A DNA stretch of 64,000 nucleotides. Source: Cephalotus follicularis (lineage: Eukaryota; Streptophyta; Magnoliopsida; Oxalidales; Cephalotaceae). The position numbers and the translations under genes are program-made. Where the stretch lies: the NCBI GenBank assembly GCA_001972305.1, contig BDDD01001480.1:340392-404391 (forward strand), given 5' to 3'. Numbering within the stretch: the first letter of the stretch is position 1; each line of letters begins with the position of its first letter. The notes beneath the pieces are model-generated. The model worked only from the letters and a program-made list of their open reading frames with translations. It searched no databases and was not told the origin of the DNA. Below, piece by piece: positions 35,561 to 47,948 of this stretch.

Positions 35561-36857
35561 TGTTCACCACATGACTTGTGATTACACTGGATGCATGCAT
35601 ATCACCTTATTCCTCGTGGCATACATAACACATCTTTATATTGTTGCATGCGTGGTATATGGTTTAGTCATCCGCCATACGAACGGTATGGTTACGAATC
35701 GTGTGGTTATGGAATGAGTACGATATGGTTGCGGATCATATCGTTATGGATCGTAATGGTCCGGATTGAAATGGTATATGGACATTTATGGTGGCAGTGG
35801 CTAGAGAGATCAGTGTTAGAGAAGGTCCCTCTTCTCACCTCTGTTCTACTTACGAATGTTACTCTAGTCTGCCAGTGGAATAAGGACCTCTGCCTAGAAC
35901 GCCAAAAGCGTATAGTATGTGACCTCGACAAGGAAGACCGAGAAAAGCTTGTATATGCTTTGAAAGGACTTTGGAATGATATGGACGCCGAATGATATTG
36001 GATTTGTGTTGGTATCGTATGGATATGGTTGTTGAACGGTGGCTACTATGGAAAATGGAATGGTTCTAAATGCTAGTTTTCATAGCATGGTTTATATCGA
36101 CTGTCGTGCATATATCTCTCATATTGTACATACATCTCATATGGCATACTTATCTGCTACACTCCTAAATGTACCTTGCACATGTGTATCCTACACAATC
36201 TTCGGGTTGCTGACCCATTGCATTGTATTATAATGTAATAGGTCAGGTTCAGGTCCAGGTGACACACAGCAGGGACTAGCCAGGTTAAAATGCAGGGTAA
36301 GGATTTACATCTCCTCCGACCTACTTTGTACAAATGTGATATAGTAAAAGGACAGATATTGAATATGGATGTAGTTATAGTTATTGTATAAGAGACAAAT
36401 GTAAAGATGAAATAGAGATAAGTTTATATTCAGCTATTGACCTGCAGGCTTGTGGCAGCGCTTATTTAATATGTGTGTTGATGTAAAGGGCATGGAAGGG
36501 TCCATACATTGTGATATATTGCTGATTTCCTCCTACGGGAGTGTGATTGTTGAGGGATGAGCCTCAGATATAAACTGTGTTTTTCTTTATAGGGAGTTTA
36601 GTCCGATAAACGAATACTTCATGCCGAAATTTTGGGAGATTTTAAGAGGTAGTTTTTAGTTCATTTGATTATTTTGCTGATGTTATAAATGATTCTTCCG
36701 GTTATATGACTTGATTTAAAGTTTTATATGTATAGCACTTTGAGATATGATTGATAAATGATATGGAGTATGATTTATGTTTGATTGAATGGACTGAATG
36801 GATGGTATCTCACGTGTCGGATCGTGGGGGTTTACTCTCGCGGTTCGGGGCGTGACA

Positions 36858-37546
36858 CTCCCATCATTGCACGTTATGGAAACGTGGGGATCATGGCTAC
36901 GGACTCCCTGGGAGTGAGGACCTTGATCCCATGTTTATAGGAGAATGGGGAGAGGGAGAGTGGGCTAGTGAGAAGCTTTTATTGCAAAAACGTTTCTGGT
37001 TCATGTGTGGGGAATTTTGCTTGGCAAAACGAGACATAGAATTCTCTATGCACTTACAGTTTTCCTTCATCCACAAACACCAAGCAAGTAATTTATCTAG
37101 GGTAGATTATTTTTTATTGTATGAATCAAACTTAATTTTCCTTTTATAAGTTTTGAGAGAGAAAGAGAGAGTGCATAAGGAAAATGCTTTGTTTCTTCCT
37201 TCTGGTGTGCATCTGCTGGGAGAAGTAGCTGAACATTTTTGGAGGGCAATAAAGAAGGAGTCTTCGTAAGCTAGTAGCGGAAAAGACGAAGGAGCCAACA
37301 CCCGCTGGTATATCTCCTTGTCTCCCTCTCTTATTGCTTTGCTTGTATGTCACCACTGAATGTAATGGTGACATCTTTTTCAATTAATGTGCTGATGTGG
37401 TGATCCATGTGGCTTGTGGTCATGCCATAATGGACTGGTTATTAACTTTTGTTGGGTGTTTTCCGCTGCCATGATTGTATGTTTAGTTTTTTTCTACACC
37501 CTACACCCCTTAGTCCATTTATGGCATAGGAATTGGTTAATCCGAT
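36858..37546. other. Unassigned segment between B and the satellite
   Basis: I recognise no domain, LTR terminus or match to the rest of the window. It has a GA-rich patch (37150-37175) and a perfect hairpin ATGTCACCA / TGGTGACAT (37347-37355 with 37366-37374, 10-base loop). Short open frames (for example 36931-37149, plus) look random. It may be the only non-repetitive DNA in the window or an old decayed element. Confidence 0.5.
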
Positions 37547-39330
37547 TCCAATAAATTTATCGTATTTATATTTTAGGGGTGCAATTACAAATTTTTTAAA
37601 GTTATGTTTTAAGTCATTTTAGGATTTCTTTTTGCAGACAATGTAAATACATCAACGTAAGTTGTTTGAGACAGTTTATTCGGAGGTGTCAGAATGAAAC
37701 AAAACTTGGCCGATTGATTGGAAACGAACCGCTGATCAATACTCACAATTGTTTCTTGATTTCGATGGAAAATTAGCGTTCCGAGATCATTTAGTGGGTC
37801 AATTTATCGTATTTATATTTTAGTAGTGTAAATGTAAAAATATAAAAGTTATATTTTAAGTTGTTTTAGGGTTTCTTCTTACAAGCAATGTAAATACATC
37901 ATTATAAGTTGTTTGAGACAGTTTTTTCGTTCGTGTTAGAATGAAACGAAACTTGGTCGGTTGATTAAAAACGAGCCGCTAATCAATACTCGCCGCTTTG
38001 TCGTGATTTCGGAGAAAAATTAGCATTCTGAGATCGTTTAGTGGGTCAATTTATCGTATTAATATTTTAAAGGTGTAATTAAAAATTTCTAAAAGTTATG
38101 TTTTAAGTCGTTTTAGGGTTTATTTTTGCAAAAAATATAAATACATCATTGTAAGTTACTTGAGAGAGTTTTTTTCGCCGGTGTAAAAATAAAACGAAAC
38201 TTTGCCAGTTGATTAGAAAAGAGCCGATGATCAATACTCACTGCCATGCCGTAATTTCGATTGGAAATTAGCGTTATGAGATCGTTTAGTGGGTCAATTT
38301 ATCGTATTTCTATTTTAGGGGTGTAATTGTATTAATCTAAAAGTTATATTTTCAGTTGTTTTAGGGTTTCTTTTTGCAGACAATGTAAATACATCATTGT
38401 AAGTTGTTTGAGACAGTTTATTCGTTGGTGTCAGAATGAAACAAAACTTGTCTAGCTGATTAGAAACGAGCGGCTGATCAATACTCACGACTTTTTCGTG
38501 ATTTGAGGGGAAAATTCGCGTTCCGAGATTGTTTACTGGGTCAATTTATCGTATTAATATTTGATGGGTGTAATTACAAATTTCTAAAAGTTATGTTTTA
38601 AGTCGTTTTAGGATTTATTTTTGCAGACAATATAAATACATCAACGTAAGTTGTTTAAGACATTTTATTTGTCGGTGTCAAAATGAAACGAAACTTGGCC
38701 GGTTGATTGGAAACGAGCCTTGATCAAAACTCACAGCTCTGGCGTGATTTCGGTGGGAAATTCGCGTTTTGAAATCATTTAGTAGGTCAATTTATCGTAT
38801 TTATATTTTAGGGGTGTAAATGTAAAAATCTAAAAGTTATATTTTAAGTTGTTTTAGTGTTTCTTTTTGCAAACAATGTAAATACATCATTGTAAGTTGT
38901 TTAAGGCAGTTTATTTGTCGGTGTCAGAATGAAACGAAACTTGGTCGGTTGATTAAAAATGAGCCTCTGATCAATACCCACGACTCTCTCGTGATTTCGA
39001 GGAAAAATTAGAATTCCGAGATCGTTTAGTTGGTCAATTTAACATATTTATATTTTAGGAGTGTAATTAAAAAAATTTCAAAGTTATGTTTTAAGTCGTT
39101 TTAGGGTTTCTTTTTACAGACAATATAAATACATCATTGTAAGTTGTTTAAGAGAGTTTTTTCGCCGGTGTCAAAATGAAACGAAACTTGGCCAGTTGGT
39201 TAGAAACGAGCCGCTGATCAATAATCACCGTCCTGCCGTGATTTCGGTTAGAAATTCGCGTTCTGAGATCGTTTAATAGGTCAATTTTTCGTATTTATAT
39301 TTTAGGGGTGTAATTTAAAATTTTCAATGT

Positions 39331-39544
39331 TGTTGTAAACTTAAGACGTTAACTCACAAAAGAAGATTACACTATAAAGATATTTTGAGAGAAAGTGAGA
39401 GAGAATAAGAGATTTTCTTATTATGAATTTCTTAACATCTTCTGAACAATACATTCCTATTTATAAGAGTTTAGGGGTGTTGTTGGAATAGTGTTTGGTT
39501 GTTGGAATAGTAATTCACTATTCATTGTTGACTTCTTTACAATA
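39331..39544 (-). mobile_element. 3' LTR of J
   Basis: TGTTGTAAACTTAAG to CTTTACAATA (plus-strand reading), preceded on the element's strand by the purine-rich run attcaaggggtag. It matches 47734-47948. Confidence 0.9.
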
Positions 39545-39748
39545 CTACCCCTTGAATTTCTATTCCATATTACTATGACTGCCTCGTTAAAATCTTGCTA
39601 GGAAAAACCCATTGGGATAAAAACCTTTGCGAAGGAAAAACAGTATAGTCTCCCCCTGAAACAAAACTTCACAAGTTCTTGAACTGTATTAATGAAGATC
39701 TTTAATCTGACGCATCACAATATCATGTCTGAACTTCTTGAACGTAGT

Positions 39749-42315
39749 TGTAATAACCGCAATTTCAATTAATGTATATTACTCTTAAATAAAATATACA
39801 TTTTAATTGAGATTAATTGTCCAATTATCATACGGATTACGGTTGTTAATTTAATTGAGCAAATGGACCTAAAATAACCAAAAGCAGCCATTGACAGCCG
39901 ACTGCCATAGGGGAACAGTCGATTGTCTGATGCGTGGGGTGACAGTCGACTGCCTGTTAAAGACAGTTGACTGGAATGGTACAGAACAGGCATCTGGCAT
40001 GCGCAGAGACAAGGATGACAGGTGTGCTAATCGTAGCATGCAGGAGGGATGCGTGTCACCACCTGCCATAACATGCAAGGGGAGTGCCTTGCATGCCCTC
40101 TATTCCTTCTGCAAGATTTGCAGACCTGCAACCTGCAAAAACAGAAGAGAAAAGTGAGGAGAGGTGCATGTGAGCGAGAGAAGGAAAAGAGAGAAGGCTG
40201 AGTAATGTAATCTGGCCATTCCTAGGTTTTTCTAAGCTTTATATCAGTTGTTTTAGAGAGTATGAATGTTGAAAACACTTGAGAGAGAAGGAAACTTTGG
40301 ACAGTAGCTGTTGGCAAGTGGATGCATGTTGAAGGATTAGAGTGCAAAGGAGGACTTGAAGCTTGGATTTCCTGGTAAGCTCCAAGCTCTGTTAGTATTA
40401 AGGTTATGGTTAAATAGTCTCACATTCGTCCTATAACCACTGATTAAACATGATCACCAGTAATAAGCTGGAATTTGGAGATAGAAATTGTAATGGAAGT
40501 GGTTAAATATGAAAATGGAGTTAAGGAATTGTTGATAAGCCTGTGATTCGATTATAGTCATTGTTATAGTTGTCTCTAGGTATGTGTATACTGACTATAC
40601 ATATATACATCTTCTGTAACATGCAAAGATAAATAATTACTGGATTTTGGAAGATTGGTTGGTGAAAAGGCTTGGAAACTCAAAGAGAGAGATCAATCCC
40701 AATTGATCTCAGGATAGCAATTTAGGTAGGGGTAATGACATATTTTGGAAGATATGAGTATGCATATCATGTATGGTTATTTTCTGCTTAATTGCATGCA
40801 CTGATTGCTTTTGTTTTAGGCATTGAAATATACAACCTACTGCTGCCTACATTTTCTGGGCAAAGCAGTCGACTATTCTTCATGACAGTCGACTACTCAA
40901 TCTATCTAGTCGACTGTTAAGAGAAAACAGTCGACTACTCAATCGAAACAGCCGACTGTTCTTAAGAACAGACGACTGTCCTGGGTTAAAATTCTGATAT
41001 AGGTCCTGTTTTGGCCTTAATTTTAATGTAATTAACTTAGCCTCCATATGGATGTTTAGAACAATCAATCCTGGCCTTATATACAATTACATTTCAGAAA
41101 CTAAACAAGTATGCAACCCTTGTGTGAGTCGCACATGAATGACTATGGTATGCTAATTACCTCATTGGATGTCTTGAATTGCTATTGTGCTTCACTGTTT
41201 GCTGTATATACTACTATCATAATTCGTATATACTGTCTAAGTGTTCTTCAACACTATTATCACTTATCTTCAATGATTAAACCAAACTAAGTGCTATAAG
41301 CACGGATATGGGTTTTACTAATGGTTTCAAACTGAAATTTATTGCCAATGATTTACTGTTCTCCTCCTATGAGAGGTACCTACTGTTTTGTTCCCCAACT
41401 GGGAACCACTACTGTACTGATATCGTTTTCCTCCTATGAGATGTATGATCAATGAATTGTTAAATGTTTCTAAAGAAAACAACTTTTATATTGCATATTA
41501 TACATATATGTAATATTATTATTGAACTAAATTGATTTAATTGATTGTCTATGTTATTGCCGATTAGTTGAGTGATGGCAGATGTCACTGGCTAACGGAG
41601 GTGGCCCTATGTGCCAGGAGTTGGCTAGAGTACACACCCAAACTGTCTGCAATGCAGATCTTATTGTTAAACTGCCCACTAATGCCGGTAGTAAATGTTA
41701 CCTTATCTATCATCTTCGGAGTGTAGGGTGATAGTTAGGTGGTGCACAGTTGGTGCTAGGAGTTAGCGACATGTGACACCCAAACCACAATATGAATTGA
41801 TTGTACCCTTGTGCGGTATTCTTGCATTGTATTGTCTATGGCCACTTGGCATGGTTGCTTATATATTGGAATACTTAAAAATGTTATGTTCAATATAAAA
41901 TGTCATACATGTTGCATTTATATATTCCTTAGCATGGATTATCTTCCTACTTAGGCAAGTGAGGACAACGGCTAACCTCCAACAATTTCAGATTAAGCGA
42001 AGACGTTGGAGGGTGCTACTGAAGCTTTTGGGGAGCTTCTTTCTATCTTAAAGTTGTTATTTTTATGATGTACTGTATTGTAATGAACGGTTCATACCCC
42101 GTGATGTTGTTGTACTTTAGTTATGTATAAGGATATTGTTGGATTGTGCCTGCACGTAGTATGGGCTGCGTGCAGATGACTTGTATTTTATATTCTGGCT
42201 TATTGAATGCTTCCGCTTATATATGAATTGTTGATTGGAATGCTAGAATATTGTTTTATTTCTGATATCACCATATATGGTTGTGACTAATGGAACTGAA
42301 GGGCGGGGTGTGACA
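39749..42315 (+). mobile_element. Solo LTR I (2,567 bp) inside J
   Basis: Target duplication gtagt lies at 39744-39748 and 42316-42320. Ends are TGTAATAACCGCAATTT and GGGCGGGGTGTGACA. It interrupts the very end of J's pol: removing it joins the frame through LFTKALPGT to TFKKFRHD. It has two palindrome clusters (39897-39971, 40868-40976) and the gaggacaacggctaac block near 41965. No PBS or interior, so it is a solo LTR of the gypsy type. Confidence 0.92.
40868..40976 (+). repeat. Six phased GTCGAC palindromes in LTR I
   Basis: Cores start at 40868, 40888, 40909, 40930, 40951 and 40971, each step 20-21 bp. Forms are AGTCGACT with GCCGAC and GACGAC variants. A second cluster upstream has pairs 39897/39918 and 39945/39966, 21 bp apart. 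Confidence 0.9.
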
Positions 42316-42320
42316 GTAGT

Positions 42321-42761
42321 ACCTGGTAATGCCTTCGTAAATAAATCCGCTAAATTGTCACTTGATCAGATTTGTTGTACATCAATATCACCCCTTTTAT
42401 GAAGCTCATGGGAGTAGAAGAATTTTGGCGAAGTATGTTTCGTTCGATCACCCTTGATATATCCTCCTCTGAGTTGTGTGATGCAAGCAGCATTATCTTC
42501 ATATATTACAGTGGGATTATTTCTAATAGAAGATAGTCCACATGAATCTTGTATATGTTGAATCATAGATCTCAACCATATACATTCTCGGCTTGCTTCA
42601 TGAATTGCAAAGATCTCTGAATGATTTGAAGAAGTTGCTGTCATTGTCTGTTTTGTTGATCGACATGATATAGCAGTGTCACAAAAGGTAAAGACATAAC
42701 CGGTTTGTGATCTTGCTTTATGTGGATCAGATAAGTATCCCGCAACAGCATATCCAATCAA
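42321..42761 (-). pseudogene. RNase H end of J pol
   Basis: Copia RNase H landmarks: GYLSDPHKARSQTGYVF, a degraded catalytic region ATSSNHSEIFAIHEASRECIWL, YEDNAACI and KHTSPKFFYSHEL, then past a stop QI.SSDNLADLFTKALPGT. It lies directly after the RT block with a frame break near 42763. The usual TDAEYLSAH-like site is replaced by NHSEIFAIHE, normal for this copia group. Confidence 0.85.
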
Positions 42762-42764
42762 TGT

Positions 42765-43680
42765 TCATTTTGTTCCGCTCGGATAAAATAGACTCATATC
42801 AGTGCTTCCACGCAGATAGCGCATTATGTGCTTAATCCCATTCCAATGTCTTCTTGTAGGTGTAGAGCTATATCTTGCTAGCAAATTAACGGAAAATGCA
42901 ATATCAGGTCTTGTGCAATTTTCAAGATACAATAGTTCTCCAATTGCGCTAAGATAAGGGACTTCAGGTCCAAGTATTTCTTCTCGTTCTTCTTGAGGAC
43001 GAAATGGATCCTTCTTGACATCAAGAGATCTGACGACCATTGGAGTGCTTAGAGGATAAGCTTTGTCCAAGTTGAATCGACTAAGAACCTTTTCAGTGTA
43101 TGTGGATTGATGGATGAAGATCCCAGATGATATGTGCTCCACCTGTATACCCAGACAAAATTTTGTTTTTCCAAGATTTTTCATTTCAAACTCGCCTTTT
43201 AAATTTGTTGCAGTCTTTGTAAGTTCTTCAGAAGTACCTACAAGATTTAAGTCATCCACATATACTGCAATAATAGCAAATCCATCGTTAGATTTTTGGA
43301 TAAAAATACATGGACATATTTGATCATTTGTATACCCTTCTTTGATTAAATATTCACTTATTCGATTGTACCACATTCGACCAGATTGTTTCAATCCATA
43401 CAACGAACGTTGTAGCTTAATTGAATACATGTGGAGAGATTTGTTCGATTCAGGAACTTCAAATCCATCAGGAATTCTCATGTATATGTCACTATCAAGT
43501 GATCCATATAAGTATGCTGTTACTACATCCATAAGACGAGTTTCAAGTCCGTTCGAAGCAGCCATACTAATTAGGAATCGAAAAGTGATTCCATCCATAA
43601 CTGGAGAATATGTTTCCTGGTAATCAATACCTGGTCTCTATGAGAAACCTTGAGCTACAAGCCTTGCTTTGTATCTCACA
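42765..43680 (-). pseudogene. Reverse transcriptase of J
   Basis: Open for 277 codons (to 43598), with the rest of the N-terminal part upstream in other frames. Motifs: MDVVTAYLYGSLDSDIYM (family DVVTAYLYG), SLYGLKQSGRMWYNR, the catalytic box AVYVDDLNLVG (YVDD intact), ELLYLENCTRPDIAF and IMRYLRGS. Upstream, the start of the RT region (the family YDYQETYSPV area) is near 43600-43640 and broken by stops. It is not functional as a whole. Confidence 0.9.
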
Positions 43681-44006
43681 ATTTCATTTTTCTCATTTCA
43701 TTTTTGAACAAATATCCATCTAAATCTAACAGGGGTTACACCACTTGGTGTTTGAATTATTGGTCCAAATACCTCTCTTTTGGACAAAGATTGCAACTCT
43801 GCTTGTATTGCATCTTTCCATTTTGGCCAATCATTTCTTTGTTAACATTGTTCAACACTTTGTGGTTCAGGATCCATGACAGGATTTGCAATATCCAATA
43901 CAACGACATTGGCAAACTTGTCATTAACTATAATCTCATCTCGATTCCATATTTGTTCACTATGTGCATAATTAATCGAGACTACTTGATTTTGAAATCC
44001 CACAGC

Positions 44007-45605
44007 CTATTCAGGACTTTGTACTCTCTCTGGAGTCAATGTGGGTTCTGGAAATAACACATTATCTTGTGTTAATGCTATTTCAGGGTTTTGTACACCA
44101 CCCTTATTTGCCTTTCGTTTTAGTGGCACAATATCTTTAGCACTAATTGGTCTACCACGTTTCAACTGCGGTGTAGACTTTAATATATCGATTGAGCTTT
44201 CACTAGCTTTAGATATATCAATTATTGCTGGAGCATTCACAGCTGGTATATAAGATTTTACCACCTTTAGAGCATCATTAAATGCATCTGGCATTTGATT
44301 AGCAATATTTTACAAATTAATGATCCTTTGAACTTGTAGTTCACATTCATTTGTATGTGGATCAAAACTATGTAATCTTGATGCTTTCCATGAATTTTCA
44401 TTTTCATTTTTCAATAAAATCTTGTCTCCCCCTAACACTGAGAAAACCAATTCATCAAAGTGACAGTCTGCATAACGTGCAGTAAATATGTCACCTGTTA
44501 ATGGTTCAAGATACCTTAAAATTGATGGATAATCAAATCCCACATAAACGCCAAGTCTGCGTTGTGGTCCCATCTTGCTCCACTGAGGAGGTGAAATAGG
44601 GACATATGCGGCACATCCAAACACTCTTAAGTGTGATATGTTTGGTTCTTGACCAAGAACAAGTTGCAATGGAGAATATTTATGATATGCAGTCGGTCTT
44701 ATACATATAAGAGCTGCAGCATGTAATATTGTATGTCCCCAAGCTGAAATGGGTAGCTTTGAACTCATTAATAGAGGACGAGCAATCAATTGAAGTCTCA
44801 TTATAAGAGATTCGGCTAACCAATTTTGGGTGTGTACGTGAGGAACAGGATGCTCAATGGCAATTCCTATTGCCATGCAATATTCATCAAATGCTTTGGA
44901 ACAAAATTCAGCAGCATTATCTAGACGAATAGACTTTATAGGATGATCTGGAAATTGTGCTCGCAATTTATTTATTTGAGCCAATAGTCTCGCAAATGCA
45001 ACATTGCGAGTTGAAAGTAAGCATACATGCGACCATCTTGTTGATGCATCTATTAAGACCATGAAATACTGAAATGGTCTAGATGGTGGATTAATTGGTC
45101 CACAAATATCTCCTTGAATTCTCTCTAAGAATTTTGGAGATTCTACAACCACTTTTGTTGTAGATGATCTTATAATGAGTTTTCCTTGCGAACAAGAAAC
45201 GCAATGGTTCTCATTATTCAATAGCATTTTCTGCTTTTTAAGTGGATGGCCATGTGAACTTTCAATGATTCGACGCATCATTCTCACACCTGAGTGGCCT
45301 AGCCGTTCATGCAAAATCATGAACCCTTTTAAGTCTATGACTTTTGAATCCACAACATTATGAGATTCAATTGCTCTAATTTTCATAATGTATAGCCCAG
45401 AAGAAAGCCCAGTGGAGTTTCTCCAATATTTGCTTTCGGCCGGAAGCATTACCAGTGATATAAAGATATTCTTTGCCATTTTCATTTGTGGTTTCAATAT
45501 GATAACCATTTCGGCGAATATCTTTGAAACTAAGCAAGTTTCTTCTAAACTTTGTCGAATATAAAGCATCTGTGATGCGCATTTGTATTCCATTTGATAA
45601 CACAA
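44007..45605 (-). pseudogene. GAG-preintegrase and integrase of J
   Basis: Open frame 44310-45605: HERLGHSGVRMMRRI (GAG_pre-integrase), CVSCSQGK, then the integrase core with IQGDICGPINPP (first D), SIRLDNAAEF (second D) and LAESLIMRLQL (catalytic E), FGCAAYVPISPPQ and YVGFDYPS. The usual HTQNG before LAESL is HTQNW here. Continuation 44007-44294 is the low-conservation linker between integrase and RT. Confidence 0.9.
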
Positions 45606-45759
45606 AACTGGCCATCCTAGAACCTTCGATTAGGTCTGATGTACTAGAAATTATTCCAACATTATCCTTTCCTATTGTCAAATGTGAAAAATATTTTTCA
45701 CTCTGGAGTATTGTGTGTGTTGTTGCACTGTCTGCTATGCATATATCTCCAATATCCAT
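45376..45759 (-). pseudogene. Aspartic protease region of J
   Basis: ICIADSATTHTIL is the active-site segment (D-S-A-T-T in place of D-S-G-A-T, seen in some plant copia lineages), followed by IISSTSDLIEGSRMASFVL and ALYSTKFRRNLLSFKDI. It overlaps the integrase frame in another phase, indicating a frameshift near 45400-45600. Confidence 0.8.
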
Positions 45760-45874
45760 TGTATGATGATCTATAGATAAAAACAGACATGTTAATAAAT
45801 ATAACTATGTTATATTTAACTTCATAAGCACGTTATTCAAAAAGTGATAAACATTAAAACAGTAGCACAAAACA

Positions 45875-46940
45875 TCAACCGAGATGGAAGTCTTCGTCGA
45901 CAATTACTTGAGTCATTTTCTCGTTTGGATCAGTTACGAAATCAACAATGTCCAAATGGGTTATACCCATTGAACCAAAGTCTGATTGCATAGTTTCCAA
46001 AGGGTCACAATGACCTATAAAATTTGTTTCAATTCGTTTGTCTTTCTCTTTTAGAGAAGTTTGATATAAGTCGACCCAATGCTTTGCTGTGCGACAAGCA
46101 TGGTACCAATGACCTTCCATACCACATCGGTTGCAATTACCCCTTTTATTTTGGGTTTGTTCATCCTTACTGGATTGTCCAGGATTGCGCCACTTTTGAC
46201 GTTGTTTTGTATCAGGATTTTGCCATTTCATGCTATTATTATTACGTGGCCCCAAGAAATTTTGATTTCTTCCACTACCACGTCCTCTTCCACGTCCTCG
46301 TCCACGCCGCCTTCCTCATCCTCTAAAGTCTGACGAGGTTGCATTTACCTCTGGTAAAGGGGCTGAACCAGTCGGACAACTTTCATGATTTTGCATGAGT
46401 AATTCATTATTTTGCTCCGCAATAAGAAGAGATCCAATTAGTTAACGATATTTCGTGAACCCGTGCAACCTATACTATTGTTGCAGTAACATATTGGATG
46501 CATGAAATGTTCGATATGTTTTCTCCAGCAACATATCCTCGGTGATAACTTCACCACACATCTTTAATTGTGATACAATTTTGAACAACGTGGAATTATA
46601 TTCCGAAACTATTTTAAAATCCTGAAATCGTAGCTGTAACCAATCATTCAATGCCTTTGGCAACAACAGCTTTCAAGTGCTCAAACCTATCATTTAGGTT
46701 TTGCCATAGTTCAAGTGGATTTTCAACAGTTAAATATTAATATTTCAGGCCATCATCAATATGATGCCTTAGGAAAATCAGCGCAGTGGCGCGTTCCTCA
46801 TTTGATGCTGCATTATCTTCATCAATTGTGTGCATCAATTTCTTAGCACTCAAATGCAGTTTCACATCAAGTACCCATGACAGATAATTCTTTTCAGAAA
46901 TATCAAGAGCAATGAATTTTTGATTTTCAATGTTTTCCAC
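45875..46940 (-). pseudogene. gag of J
   Basis: N-terminus at 46940: MENIENQKFIALDISEKNYLS, then LDVKLHLSAKKLMHTI (copia gag start), continuing after breaks with LRFQDFKIVSEYNSTLFKI (46475-46666), an RGRGRGRGRG stretch (46270-46310), and the zinc knuckle CNRCGMEGHWYHAC in 45875-46255. At least two stops or frameshifts separate the blocks. Confidence 0.85.
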
Positions 46941-47010
46941 TTTTATATTGAATCAAAAGATAAAAATAAATGTCATTTGAGCATAGTAAATAAATAAAGT
47001 TTGCTATAAT

Positions 47011-47177
47011 AAAAAAAAAATTGGGACCTCATTGGTGCGATCATAGGCCACGCTCACTTTTCCCCGATTTAATCAGGGCATGAGACCACTTGAGCATAAA
47101 GGGTCTTGCCGAGACTCGAACGCAGGACCTCATGTATGAACGAGCGGCTTCCTACCACTAAGTCACCACCTCAAGTG
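47011..47177 (-). mobile_element. tRNA-derived SINE in J's leader
   Basis: On the minus strand: A-box-like TAGTGGTAGGAAG (47148-47160) and B-box GCGTTCGAGTC (47112-47122), about 35 bases apart as in a tRNA promoter, then an unrelated body and a terminal poly(T) run (plus-strand A run 47011-47020). A poly(T) 3' end is typical of plant Au-like SINEs. Flanks share ataata on both sides, a possible TSD. It lies between J's 5' LTR and gag. Confidence 0.75.
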
Positions 47178-47556
47178 ATAATAATCGTTTCCAAGATTAA
47201 ATATATATAGATATATGATAATATCCTTACTTACATTATTAAATAGATCAAATGTTAGATAATTACAAAAATTAAAATTTATCATAAAGCAAATAATGTA
47301 AATATATAAAGCAGTAAACGGGTTCTCACCTATACATCATAAGGTGATACCGTTCGATATTAAATATATGGGTTCCTACTAAGTCTCGGGCAATTCCAGT
47401 AGGCAAATGGTACCTCAAGAATAATAAATCATAATAATGTTTCACACCACGTATATGGTGATTCACATAGATAAGTAATACATTAAAGTAATAATAGAGA
47501 CATACATTTTCATACGTTGTCGGTACTCCGTACAGAGGATGAAAACGCTAAACTTT

Positions 47557-47558
47557 AT

Positions 47559-47633
<75 letters not shown>

Positions 47634-47674
47634 ATGTATATATATGTATGTATGTATGTATGTATATATATATT
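47557..47674. repeat. (TA)n(TG)n(TATG)n microsatellite
   Basis: Compound simple repeat in the J leader between SINE and PBS. Any open frame through it is an artefact. Confidence 0.95.
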
Positions 47675-47719
47675 CGAAAGACTAATTCAAATTACCTCAA
47701 ATCTCAGTTGGATAGAGTC

Positions 47720-47731
47720 TCGTGCTGATAA
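47720..47731 (-). promoter_or_regulatory. Primer binding site of J
   Basis: The minus strand reads TTATCAGCACGA, two bases from the 5' LTR edge at 47734, the PBS form used by many plant copia elements. Confidence 0.8.
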
Positions 47732-47733
47732 CG

Positions 47734-47948
47734 TGTTGTAAACTTAAGACGTTAACTCAGAAAAGAAGATTGCACTATAAAGATATTTAGAGAGAAAGTG
47801 AGAGAGAATAAGAGATTTTCTTATTACGAATTTCTTAACTTCTTCTTAACAATAAATTCCTATTTATAGGAGTTTAGGGGGGTTGTTGGAATAGTATTTG
47901 GTTGTTGGAATAGTAATTCACTATTCATTTGTTGACTTCTTTACAATA
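47734..47948 (-). mobile_element. 5' LTR of J
   Basis: 215 bp, matching 39331-39544. It ends at the TSD aatgt (47949-47953), after which the satellite resumes. Confidence 0.9.

Larger units (their letters stand above)
10801..36857 (+). mobile_element. 3' LTR of B, split by C and D
   Basis: It starts TGTAAGCCCC after a polypurine tract and ends GGGGCGTGACA at 36857. Host pieces are 10801-12547, 15771-15928 and 34921-36857, adding to about 3.84 kb once C (12548-15770) and D with one TSD copy are removed. Such long LTRs fit Tekay-like chromoviruses. A hairpin CGCATAACAC / GTGTTATGCG (10874-10897, loop aagt) lies near the start. The palindrome cluster is at 12207-12340, with its first two cores at 12207 and 12228. 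Confidence 0.85.
39331..47948 (-). mobile_element. Copia element J, inserted in satellite K
   Basis: Target duplication aatgt lies at 39326-39330 and 47949-47953. Short LTRs: 39331-39544 (3') and 47734-47948 (5'), about 215 bp, differing at roughly ten sites. A PBS with TTATCAGCACGA reads at 47720-47731 (minus). The domain order gag, protease, integrase, RT, RNase H on the minus strand is Ty1/copia. Without solo LTR I the element is about 6.0 kb. The tail before the 3' LTR has the typical words cccaatgggtttttcctagcaag and ttaacgaggca. Confidence 0.95.

Noticed and set aside
36931-37149. 72-codon plus-strand frame in the unassigned segment
   Set aside because: Short, no recognisable domain and no promoter context; could be random.
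47100-47165. Possible tRNA gene (minus strand)
   Set aside because: A and B boxes are present but there is no cloverleaf, and the unit has a SINE body and poly(T) end.
47517-47741. 74-codon Cys/Val/Tyr-rich open frame
   Set aside because: Translation of a TG/TA microsatellite.
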